Positions 1-10,680 of a stretch of 64,000 nt of DNA are shown piece by piece (within the stretch, counting starts at the first letter, position 1; each line of letters opens with the position of its first letter). Both the position numbers and the translations under genes were made by a program. The DNA comes from Ceratothoa steindachneri (lineage: Eukaryota; Arthropoda; Malacostraca; Isopoda; Cymothoidae): contig OZ018328.1 of NCBI GenBank assembly GCA_963969495.1, positions 131,908,468 to 131,972,467 of the forward strand, given 5' to 3'. The notes under the pieces were generated by a model. The model ran no database searches. It had not been told where the DNA came from and saw only the letters and a program-made list of their open reading frames with translations.

Positions 1-204
1 TCGTTTTGTATTAATAGGGAACTTATCCTAATTGAGAAGCTATATAACATAACTCAATAAACTCAAAATAAGATGTACATATATCTTATTAGTTCCAATA
101 CAATGATTTAATGCATCGGCATACAGGATTTTTCAATACATATTCTTATTGTTTTTAAAAATATTACATTGAATTTAGGTACCCTGCTAAATTTCTTTTC
201 AGGT

Positions 205-908
205 AGTGTCTCTTATACTTGGGATGCAAACAGGCTACACGAAGCATCCCTGTTTCCTTTGTTTATGGGACAGTCGTGCAGATAGTATGCACTATGAGAA
301 GAAGGTTTGGCCACCACGAGAAGTATTTAGAATTGGATCAAACAATAATGCTTCCAAAACTGCATATAAAGCTTGGCATAATTAAATATTATGTCAAAAC
401 CCTTAATAAAGAAGGCCAAGCTTTTAAATTTCTTCTTTAAAAATTTCCACAAATCAGTGACGTTAACCTCCATGAGGAAATTTTTGATGGACCTCAGATC
501 AGGAACTTGATGAGAGATCAGCAGTTTGAGGCATCAATGACGGACATAGAAAAAGATACATGGGAAGCTTTTAAAGCTCTAGTTAACAATTTTCTAGGCA
601 AAAAAAGAAGACCAGAATATGTTGCCCTGGTCAATCAGCTCCTAACAAGTATCAAACATTTGGGAGCTCGAATGTCTATAAAAATACACTTTTTACAGTC
701 CCATCTGGATTATTTTCCCGACAACTGCGGGGATTACAGTAAAGAACAGGGGCAAAGATTCCACCAGGACATAAACTCAATGGAATCCAGGTACCAGGAT
801 AAATGGGACATAAACATGCTTGCTGACTACTGTTGGTGTTTGAAGTGTGATGCACCAGATGAGAGGCACAAACGAAAATCGTCAAGGGCGTCTTTTCTTG
901 GAAATTAG
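205..908 (+). pseudogene. Orphan family A, copy 1 (C-terminal half, broken)
   Basis: This is the C-terminal half of an orphan protein family that I know only as widespread single-exon, transposon-like genes in arthropods, cnidarians and molluscs; no biochemical role is known to me. The main frame carries, in order, KLHIKLG, FDGPQIRN, MSIKIHFLQSHLDYFP, EQGQRFHQD and ADYCW. It is interrupted by an in-frame TAA at 438-440 with the same frame continuing on both sides. The first part (218 to about 340) reads correctly only in another frame (HPCFLCLWDSRAD), so there is one frameshift near 341. The same motifs recur in the same order in the longer copy on the opposite strand at 49.7-51.1 kb, which confirms the reading. 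The N-terminal half is absent. A TTTCTTTTCAG stretch at 191-201 looks like a splice acceptor but may be chance. Confidence 0.75.
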
Positions 909-1139
909 AATTATTTTCTTTATTATGCTGCATTCTTTAATTTTTTGTTTTATTAAAAGGATTATAGTTTACATACGTTTATTCCTGTTTCTATGATATA
1001 ACAATAATAATGCATTATTAGATAGAGAAAGGTTTTTAAAAAAACATTTCAGGAAAAATGAGGTAATCTCAATGAAAATGGTATATGCTGTACTAAGAAG
1101 ATCTGACCTGATTAAATTCAAGACAGAAAGGTGTGTTAA

Positions 1140-1470
1140 GAAGGCTATGGCCAATATTTGGGGGGGGGAGATTCAAATGGAATTATATTGATAGACTTTC
1201 TAGAAGGCCGGAAAACTGTTACCTCCAGCTATTATGAAGGTGTTTTAAAGAAGCTAGAGGCTGCACTGGCCAAAACACGTTTAGAAAAGCTGCACAGCCA
1301 AATTTTGTTTTGCCATCACAATGATCCAGCACATTCTGCGAAGGATGTCAGGTATATCCTGCGCGAAGTTGTGTATTGACAATAATGGAGATTATGTAGA
1401 AAAATAATTATGTTATTTTTTTAAAAATAATTTTGGGGACATTTGTCTCACCCTCGTACGAGTATTTTGA
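1140..1470 (+). pseudogene. Mariner transposase remnant (DD34D type)
   Basis: A piece of the central and extreme C-terminal parts of a mariner transposase, the cut-and-paste enzyme of these elements. GIILIDFLEG, YYEGVLKKL and the region around the second catalytic Asp are readable at 1170-1379. The usual HHDNAPAH box is altered to CHHNDPAH. A G-run at about 1160-1168 causes a frameshift at the 5' edge. After the stop at 1379, the short motif NNGDYVEK at 1381-1407 is the typical mariner C-terminus, so the segment with the third catalytic Asp has been deleted. The sequence at about 1432-1461 (TTTGGGGACATTTGTC, then CACCCTCGTACG) looks like a mariner terminal repeat. No matching left end was seen. 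Confidence 0.7.
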
Positions 1471-3032
1471 AGAAAATAAAAATTTCCTCAACGAACCTAA
1501 AGCACTACTTACCAGTTCGAGGTAGAGAAAAATCTACCTTCCCTACCTCTTTCACCTCTTCTGATCCTTCTATTAAGAGGGTTTCGATAATTTCTTAAGA
1601 GCCTTTTAAAATCGAGTTATACTTTAAATGCATTCGACTCCTTCGACACGGACGGACGAGGCTAAAAATTCTTTGCAATTTTGTTGACTGAAGCTAACTC
1701 TAGAATTTTATAAAAATTAGAAACAAAGTCATCTTAGTTAGTATGTTAGCCTTTATATTGATAGGAGTTTTATCACGCTCGCTCTACTCCAATATTTAAG
1801 GATGAGAAGGATTGAGGTCTTTGTCATCCTTAGGTCCTTACTGGGAACGTATCCTCCCTTTTTCTTCCTCTCTTCCACAAGGACACTTGACTTCACTGTG
1901 GAATGGGAGGGGGGAGGGGCAGGTGAGTTGTGCGCGCCATCTCGTACCTTTCATAAATTTTCACTTCACCACTTTTCGTACAAACTAATTTGGGTGGAAA
2001 TGATTTCGGTGGTTTGCGCAATTTTTCAAATGATAAATATAGTTTGCCTCATTAAGTAAAATGAAATTGGCGCGCATCAACGCTACACCAGCATGACTCT
2101 TAATTACTCGCATACTTTTAAAGATCCAGAAGCAGGTGCACACACAAACCAAATAGAGTCGGATTAGGCCAAGGCGAAAATCGGGAATAAAAAAGAATGT
2201 GGAACTGCTCATTCTCTGATTGACTCCAATATGTGAGAGATTTATGGAGGTAACGAAATAAAGGAAAAGATTTAATTGCTCAAATTTACAAAGATATTAT
2301 AAAGTTTTATCTATTAAATAATGTTTAGCTTTTATTTTTTAAGTGTCCTCTTAGTCGCTCCCCAAATCCCCAAAATACTTATAGGAATAATCCCATTCTT
2401 GGATTCGTGCACATGAGAAAGGCAGTTCAGCCTCTTCAGCCGGCCGTTTAGCCTTCTGGCTTAGCAAAGGAAATTGCCTCATAATAAGAGAAAAAAATCC
2501 TATTATGTATTATTATTTAATTAAATTATACCATGAAAGGTTATTTTACAGCGTTGACTACGGATACTGCGGTAGACCGCACGCTAAATAAAGTAGCCTT
2601 CATTTTATTTATTATTAACAGACTTACTCCTTTTTTTCATTTCCAACAAAATTAGTCCTTATATTTATTTTATTAATGAACTGACTAAGTTTTGTATTCA
2701 ATTTTAAGTGAACAGGCTCATTCCGTGTATTAAATTTGCTATGAATATGCTTAGGTTTTTATTAAATTTGTTAAGAATAGACTCAGTTACTGTATTATTT
2801 TTGTAATTATCAGATTTAGTCCTTGTATTGAATTTGTAATCTGACACTGATGGTTCTGAATATACTTTCATCGAGTCTCATACCAAGAATTATTTTCTTA
2901 TCCATCCTTAACTATATTTTTAGAAGTGGATTTGGGGAAAAGAAGTGAAAAAATGGCAAATTTCTTTGCCTAAGTTAATGAATGACAGGATGTTTCTGCC
3001 GTTTTCTAAAATCAAGATATTATTATTATGAT
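1471..3032. other. Unassigned AT-rich sequence
   Basis: I see no gene, RNA or recognisable transposon here. The short open frames around 1.8-2.2 kb overlap on opposite strands and show no protein-like motifs. Confidence 0.5.
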
Positions 3033-3888
3033 CATCATCATCATCACTACCTCTAAAATTTAAGAAGGGGAATTTTTTGAGTATTTGAATAATAATTTCA
3101 TCTTAGTTTGGTTATGACTTATGTTTTTTATCAAAGTTATTTATAATAATTCTTTTATAATATCAAAAAACAAAATGGTGAAGTTCAGAAATAAATATAA
3201 GTATCGAAATTTTGTGAATTTTTTAAAACCCAAAGAATTACAAATGATGAAGTTAGGAAAATTTATTTTTATATATCTTCTATAACTCTATAACTCTATA
3301 TTTTAGCAACGCGATATTTTGAAAGGGGGGAAAATTTAGGTTAGAGTTCCTTTTAAAATTATTATAACTGATGAACTCAGAAAATTTATAAAAATTTAAC
3401 TATGGCTGCCCTTTTTTAGATTTTAAATTTTAATCTTAGTGGCAAAGCTATTGCCTGGTTTACTAATAATTTACTCTTGGTCTATTTTTTTCATATAAAA
3501 AAAAAACAACTTTAGCAGAATTATTTTAAAATACAGAAAAACAATCCTCACGACTCTTTTTTCATCTAAATTTTCTCTAATAATTTAACTTTGCTTTACT
3601 CGTTTTTAAGAATTAGCAGTTAATTTTTCCCGCTAAATATTAAAATTTAAAATCTTTTTTAGAAATAACTTCGATAAAACTTTCCAATATTCGAAAAAAG
3701 ACAACAAAAAACAATAACAGCAATGCTTAAATTTCTGAACTTCACCGTTTTGGTTTTTTGATATTATAAAAGAATTATTAGAAATAACTTTGATAAAAAA
3801 CATAAGTCATAACCAAACTAAGATGAAATTATTATTCAAATACTAAAAAAAATCCCTTTCTTAAATTATAGAGTTAGTGATGATGATG
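3033..3888. mobile_element. Fold-back element with 158-bp inverted arms
   Basis: The left arm (3033-3192) and right arm (3731-3888) are near-perfect reverse complements. For example, CATCTTAGTTTGGTTATGAC in the left arm matches GTCATAACCAAACTAAGATG in the right. Between them lie about 540 bases without coding content. The outer ends are ATCACTACCTCTAAAATTTAAG and its complement, next to a short ATC/GAT run. The left arm plus interior as far as about 3462 is shared with 39840-40171, so this is a dispersed family and not a local accident. It could be a fold-back or MITE-like DNA transposon, or two inserted copies in inverse orientation. No clear target-site duplication was found. Confidence 0.65.
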
Positions 3889-5729
3889 ACAAGAGGAGCG
3901 GCTTCGCATTCCTCCTTACAGGATGAGCTAGCGCTTCGCAGGCAGACTTTCGGGTCGAGGCCTACGGCCAAGGTAATGGTATCGGTTTCCACTTCAGGAT
4001 CGAATTGAGCAGCTACCTTCCCTATAGTGTCAAATTCTTATGAAATATATTTATTACTCTTCATTTTCTATATTTTCTTCCAGTAGAAAACTTTTAATAT
4101 CTCTTTGAATAACTTCTTTTTAATCTTCTCTTTTGTAATCGTAATCTTTATTCTCTTCTCTAATCTTATTAATAAACTCGTGTTTAAGTACTTATTCGTA
4201 TACAATATTTTAAAAATTTACTTTATTCAAATCTTTTTCAAATTCATTCTTATACGATAAACCAACCCTGCTCTCTAATTTTTACATTTCTATATAAACT
4301 AATTGAAAAAACTTTGATAAAACTTTTCAATATACCCAAAGCATTTTCTTAGGGCACCTTTTGTAGCCCCCTCCCCTACTAAGGGGTAAGCAGTGTGGGC
4401 ACTAAAGAGGGCTGCTCAGTCAGAACATCGCTACCGGACTGTTTCCTTGTCTCTGCCCCAAAACATGAATGATATTATTGCATCATGTTCCCACTACACC
4501 CTTACTCTAGGTTTTTCATACTTCGCCATTTGTAATTAGTTTTGATTTAAAAAATTACCCCAAATTTGATAATCATATTTATTTTTTCTCAACTTCACCA
4601 TTTGCTCTTGGTCAATTTGTAAATGCAAACTAAGAGAAAAAAATAATTATTACTCAACCCATCCCCAAAATCCCGTTCTTAAATTATAGCGTTAGATATA
4701 TTTACGGGAAACCTTTTACATTTTTTAGACCAAAACTCCGTGGCCAGAGCCAGATAACCCGTTGACCATAGGCCGAAGATCTGTATGCTAATTGCAGGAG
4801 TGGTGAAGACGGTCCTCTTGTTTTATTATTATATCAAGCGCTGGGAGTTAATATTCAGCAAGCGAATGCAAGGATGAATGTCTCCTTTGTCCTCAGAGGA
4901 AAATAACTAATTTATCCTTTGGGTCTTACTATAATCGAAGCTTTTGGTCTTTGTCTAATTTGGTATACAAGTTGACAAGACAATCTGCGATCTGGCCTTC
5001 CCCACGCTTCGCCACAAGAGAAGGTCGGGAAAAGTTATACTCACTCCAGGTTACTAACTTCCTAATAGTCTACTACTCATTGGGTTAGTCGGAATCATAG
5101 TCTTCCACACATTTTTACTTTCCCTACCTTTATTGCGTTTTACCACCATCGCCGTTGGTTTTCTCCTTAATTCTTAATTAAATATAATAAAATTAGAGAA
5201 TATATTAGTAATAAAAAATAATAAAACTAATAAATAAATTTATATTATAAAATACAGAATTAATAAAACATAAAATTAAGACCTAAAATATAAGTTTTTC
5301 ATTCCAAAAATAGCATTGTAAATAAAACTATCGTTTGGACAACTCTGTATTCCATAATGATCGCCCGAGGTAGGTTGGATGTATTTTGTGGGTTTTGTGT
5401 CTAGTGCATTGCCGTTTTCCAATAGGTTTATAATAAGCCCTTCTTAAGTCTTAGTCATCTAAACTTTTTTTTTATCTACATTTCTCTATCATTAATGCTC
5501 CTCCGCCCCCAATTCCTTTGTTGCTTAGTGAAACTGCCATTATGGTTACAGCAGTTTCCTTTCTTTACCAAATAACGATGAATTGGATGATAAAACAGAC
5601 ATTATTTGTGTTTTGAGCTTTCTCACCTCCTGGAATCTGGGTAACCTTCCCATTCCGTTCTCCCGCTTTCTTCCCAGCTTCATTTCTGGTCTCAATTTCC
5701 GCCTAAATCCTCTTAATGTTTTCGTACTT
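3889..5729. other. Mostly unassigned, with fold-back family relics
   Basis: A fragment at about 4585-4705 shares the fold-back family end (CAACTTCACCATTTG, then TTAAATTATAGCGTTAG). A weaker match is at 4300-4330 (ACTTTGATAAAACTTTTCAATA, compared with 3667-3692). The rest, including a GC-richer block at 3889-3990, shows nothing I recognise. Confidence 0.45.
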
Positions 5730-6350
5730 CTTCTTTGTAGCTGAGTCGTGCGACTCACGAATGGATTCAAATCTAGAGTTTCCCCAAGTCTTTTTTTCGA
5801 CGTTGAATGGAGCACTTAACGGCAAGTGCGGACGTCGCGCCAGCAGCAAATGGGTGTGTGGTATCAAATGCTTCGTTCCCTTATATATTACTGTGTGTGA
5901 ATGTGCTCAGTATGTGACAGTCCATATAGCATTTGGCTCAGGTGGCGCCCCGTGCATCGAGAAGCCGTTATCCATTTCAGAAGAAGACGTGTCAGGAGAA
6001 AGCTATTATTATCGGCTCTGATGTAGCCATGTGTGGAAGCTCCATTTATTGGGGCTCTGTGTCGGTTCTTGAAAGATTTTCGGCATAAGCTTCTTTCGTT
6101 TTGTGGAAGAGACGATTTCCCGCGGCGCCGAATTTCGTTGCATTTGCGACTGGGCTCTCGAAGCCACGATGGAAATGTCTTTGTCTCTTCGGATTAAAAA
6201 TCCTCTGTGACAGCCATTGGTGTGAAATTACCTTCTTCTAAACCCCGCTTTTCTATAAAGCTGCCAGATACATCGAGTTAAATCCTTGGTCGGGCGCTTT
6301 CTCCCTTGCAGTCGAGCTTCCGTTTTTTAATAAAAGGATGGAGAATATAC
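5730..6350. other. CpG-containing block, possible regulatory or exonic DNA
   Basis: This stretch is less AT-rich than its surroundings and keeps many CpGs (GACGTCGCGCCAGC, TTCCCGCGGCGCCGAATTTCG, GGTGGCGCCCCGTGC). Most decayed DNA here has lost CpG. It contains a 101-codon plus-strand open frame (5716-6021) without motifs I know. It could be an untranslated exon, a promoter-like region or a conserved noncoding element. Only comparative or RNA data could decide. Confidence 0.25.
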
Positions 6351-9300
6351 GGAAGGAGTCGTGGAAATCCAACGTTACGTCCTAAATTTCCTCGTTTACT
6401 CACTATATCATCAGTTTGGTCTTTAGGTTGAATGCTTAACTCCTTAAGTAGTATTTGAGATAAAAGCTTTTCATATCCATTCCAAGCTTGCTATAATATA
6501 AAGTACGGGCGTTTATATAATATTGCAAACATTGTTTCTGGTTGCCTTTAGAAATTTACTTTCTATTCAATATGAGTTTATTTATATGCGGAAAAGTGAA
6601 ATACTGATTGGCCCAATGCTTTTTGTTTCACCTAGACTCTTTTAGTATTCCTTTTCTGAAGATCTAAATTAAGCGACTCTAGTCCCCGTGCTATTTAGTA
6701 TGGACATTTGACATTTTCCTGGTCTCTTTCAACAGCTCATCGTGATTTTTTTTTTAGCCTTTCTCGGAATTAGTTTTCTTACTACTATTTTTTATCTCTC
6801 GTTCTCTCATCACAAGTACCATGCCCCGTTTAGGTAGCGACAGGTTTTCTCTATCCTGATCTGCTCTCTTTACTAACTTAACCACAGGGTATCCAGTACG
6901 GTGCCATTCCGAATACCGCTACGTAGCTTTTTTTTATTTTTATTTTTTCCTTGTTCCATAAGATGCATCTCCCTCCCCTACCCCACCATCACTAACTGTC
7001 CCTAATAACCCAAAATAGGACATCTTTTCGTCACTTTAGCTATACCTTCTCCGTTTATTTTCACCTTCTTTAACTTCTTTCTCTACAACCCTCTTCCCCC
7101 CGCAAATATATTTTCTTTTCAAATTCTCTGCTAGTGATCAATACATTCTACGTAGATAACCTTCTGGTTTTCAAATTTCACTTTTCTAATGCCATAGTAA
7201 CAACCATTTGGTAGTTTTAAAAATGAGTTTGCAACATAACGCCTTTGTTGTATTCTTTACCTGACATTCATTTGCTGAACGCAATAAGTATATCTATGGC
7301 GACACGTTTATTCTCCCTTTTTCGTTCCCAATAAATCTTTTCTTACATTATCTTTCTTCTCCATTTTAGCTGTCTGTTCTGGCCTTCCAAACTCACTTAC
7401 ATTGTCCAATATATTATTCTTATAGTAATGATATTGTTAATACCTCTCTTGCATTCACTTACTCCAAAGGTAAAGATAGCTTCCTTCTTCTTGGATGAGT
7501 CAATTTAAACCCGTTTGATTTATTCGTTTTAAATGACTTCTTGAACAAATGCTAGAAAAGCCACTGTCCTTATGGCGTATTGTCTTCTTGATTTTCTTCC
7601 CCTTTTGATCCCCCTTTCACCATAGGGAGCCAGTCTCGTTGAGAGGCGGACAGCAAGTAGAATATTCACAACGTATATTTGTGAATTTCCACATTTGTTC
7701 CAGGTGCTGAATCCCATCCATAACTTTCGTCTTTACAAAATGTTTTAAGAGATTTTCGAAAGGAAAGATCTAGTGAATATAAAATTTAAAACATGACATG
7801 AATTTCTATTTGAATTAATGGAATACTTATTAATTTTCACTCATTTTATGCCAAGGAAAACAAAGGTGCTAAGGAATTGAATTGCTTTCGGGCTGATTTT
7901 TTATAAGAAAACTTTGTTTTATCGTTTCTCCAAAAGGGTGAACATTGCTTTGTCTTTTGAATTTCCATCTTGGTATAACAAACTCGATCATTTGAGGTTA
8001 CCAATGTCTACGGACCTATCTTTACTATTTTAACTTCCAAAGCTTTGGATACAGTAATTATCTCGGTATTCCCCTCTCAAGTTTAAATACGTAGGAACTT
8101 ATTCCTTAGTCTTTAATTATTTTCAGGCTAATTCAAATTATTACTGTTGAGGCAGTATAATTGGCAGATATATAGAAGGTGGGATCAGCATGATAACAGG
8201 TTTACAGTTTGAAGAAGGTCTTTCCCTTCAATTTCAAGAGATTATTCGACCGGTATATATGAACCAGGGCAATTATGAGAGACTTTTTTTCAGGGTAGCA
8301 TTATTGGCATAAGCAGAAGCCGGGTTGAAAAGCTTTCTTTGTTCTACGGAGCCTGCAAAGAGGCAGCCGTTAAAACAGTGAGAAGTTCCGTAGTGTTACA
8401 GATCCCCTATAACGCATGTAGGTTTTTATTACGAAAAATTAATATCTTGAGACTAAGGAATGCAAAAAAATCTGGTCTTCTCTTAAAGTCTCAAATAAGT
8501 ATAATGTTAAAATTTGATTGTCATTTTTTTATCACCGTTTTGATAAGTAGATTGATTTCACAATCAGTGTTTTTTTTAATTTTCCTAATCTATTAGTTTT
8601 CATATTCGGTTATTTGCTGAGTTTGAGATATCACCATTCTTTTACATTTATTACTATTAATAATAATGAAAATAACATGTTTTTGTTATCGTAGTGAGAT
8701 TTTCTTAAAGGAGACATTCAAGAAAATACAGGAATCTTGATCTGCTACGGGATTCAAACATGTAACTCTTTACCTTAAAGGATCAATCAATAGTTTGGAA
8801 GATGTTACGTTTATTTATTTTGTTGGAAGATCGTTTCAGATCATACACTCAAACTGCAAGTAAGTGCGTAAAATATACAATTTTATTTATCTAGATCCCT
8901 AGAATTTAATTCCTCTTCCGGATGCAGTTCTGAGCGGCAGTATCACACTCGAAATCAATGAATAATGCTTGAGAGCAAAGCAATCCAGGGCTTTCTGCCA
9001 TGGTATACTTTCTACACGCTGTTGCGAAGGGTCAAAGGCATATGGTCATATGGGTTATGCCTTTTTTTTTTGTTGTCCGTTCCAGGTTGTATTTATTAGA
9101 AGAATTTAATTGTGTGCAATTTCGTAAATCTCTTCACTTGAATACCTCAACAAAATCTGTTTTAGAATCACAAAACCAGAAAATTACTATTAAGTTATAG
9201 GGAAAAGTAATGGAGAGAAAGCAATGAATTTCCCGTATAAAATCGACTGAATCTTCCCTTGACAATTAATTTCCATTACCATTCCCATTTCCTCTCTCTC

Positions 9301-9924
9301 GTTAAGGGTAAACGAGAAAACTATATTTTACGCGGTTTTTTTATGTTTCTCGATGATTTAACGCAAAGCTTATTATTTTTTACATGACTTTGTGACTGAA
9401 TTTAGACTCTAGAAAAAATGCAAACAGTGTATGCTCGATAGGGTGGGTTCATTCCCAAAACTCAAATCGTGAGAATAACTAACGCGAAATTTCTAGATTC
9501 TCTCAAAAGCTCATATAGTTTCTAGTTTATGAAATAGGACCAACTGCTAACAAATCATGATGAAAATAAAGTTTTTTCCTTCGTTCTTTGCAAATTTCGT
9601 TAATCATTCTTAATGAGGATTTAAAATGGCACATGATATGTGAATTAAGGGGAACTTGTATCATGTATAATACTTGAAGTGTCTCTGCCGCACAATTGTT
9701 TTCTTCCATAAGTTAACCTTCATTTGTTTGGTCATATAAATCGTGACCCGAAATGTGACTACCTTTTTTCAACACCTTGTAGCGAGGAAATGAAGCTGCT
9801 ACTTTTCAATATGATACTGGGTCAATCTTAGGGTCAATCTAGTGTAAGTAAAATCGTACAGATCATAATGTGGGGATTTAATTAGGTTTTTATATCGGAA
9901 ATAAGATAGATGTATGCTGATTGG
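6351..9924. other. Unassigned AT-rich sequence
   Basis: No gene, RNA or transposon was recognised. There are scattered open frames under 90 codons only, none with protein-like motif content. Confidence 0.5.

Positions 9925-10010
<86 letters not shown>
9925..10010. repeat. (TA)n microsatellite
   Basis: An uninterrupted TA dinucleotide run. It begins after TTGGTA, and the same TTGGTATAATATAT entry sequence precedes the next array at 10249. Confidence 0.97.
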
Positions 10011-10013
<3 letters not shown>

Positions 10014-10248
10014 AGAACGAGTTGAATCTGTGTTAAATTCAACTCCTATCCCATATTAGTTAAAACCTCGAGGAGGCCCACGTGCATCTTCGATTCGAGG
10101 CTTGGAGTCTTATCAACAGCTACCGGACGTCAATGTTTAAACAAGGAGGTTATCGTCCCCCCCGTTCGCCCCCATACGCCGACCTCGCCAGATCGAGTTA
10201 GGCTTATGGACAGATAAGGCATTTTTCTCCGGCCCAGCTGTGCGTTGG
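10011..10248. other. Spacer between two TA arrays
   Basis: A 238-bp, relatively GC-rich spacer that is not recognisable as coding. It is bounded on both sides by TA arrays that start with the same TTGGTATAAT, which suggests duplication or slippage around the spacer. Confidence 0.4.

Positions 10249-10328
<80 letters not shown>
10249..10328. repeat. (TA)n microsatellite
   Basis: A TA run that directly abuts the truncated Penelope-like segment beginning at 10329. The predicted Tyr-Ile repeat proteins across it are artefacts. Confidence 0.97.
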
Positions 10329-10331
<3 letters not shown>

Positions 10332-10590
10332 AATTTTGTTGAAGACCATTGTGTATTTTGCCTTAATTTCCTTTGGCAACTTTCTCTTCTTGTAACTATC
10401 TTTTTTATTCCATCTTGTAGATGGTGGATCACTTGTCCTGTATTCATCTCTTTTTTAAATGAATGGGTTTGGTAAAAGCCAAACCTAATTGCTAAGCGTT
10501 CGATCTTATTCGATCATCTTCGGAGCGTTTTGAAATGTTCTTGCCTCCTTTACCGATGTAAAGAGTGGAGTGAGATCTGGCAGAAAGTAA
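10329..10590 (-). repeat. Penelope-like element terminal direct repeat, left copy
   Basis: This segment repeats 12967-13238 in direct orientation: GAAGACCATTGTGTATTTTGCC, the TCCATCTTGTAGATGGTGGAT block and CGATCTTATTCGATCATCTT are all shared. It includes the first codons of the element protein (minus strand, start at 10445-10447) and its upstream leader, and is cut off by the TA array after about 40 codons. Penelope-like elements are known for such partial tandem copies, called pseudo-LTRs. The leader contains a small hairpin, GGTTTGG-TAAAAG-CCAAACC, at about 10468-10487, which is also present in the other copy. Confidence 0.8.
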
Positions 10591-10680
10591 AGTGAAAGAA
10601 AACGATTTTTAAGGGGTATTTATTCCGCCTTTGTTAAACGTAACGTTAGAGGAAATGAGCCACTCCTGTGCGTGAAATTT

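Noticed and set aside
10130..10447. Open frames encoding Tyr-Ile repeats across TA arrays (also at 23.3-23.5 and 48.9-49.2 kb)
   Set aside because: They are translations of (TA)n microsatellites; only the first about 40 codons of the 10130-10447 frame are real Penelope sequence.
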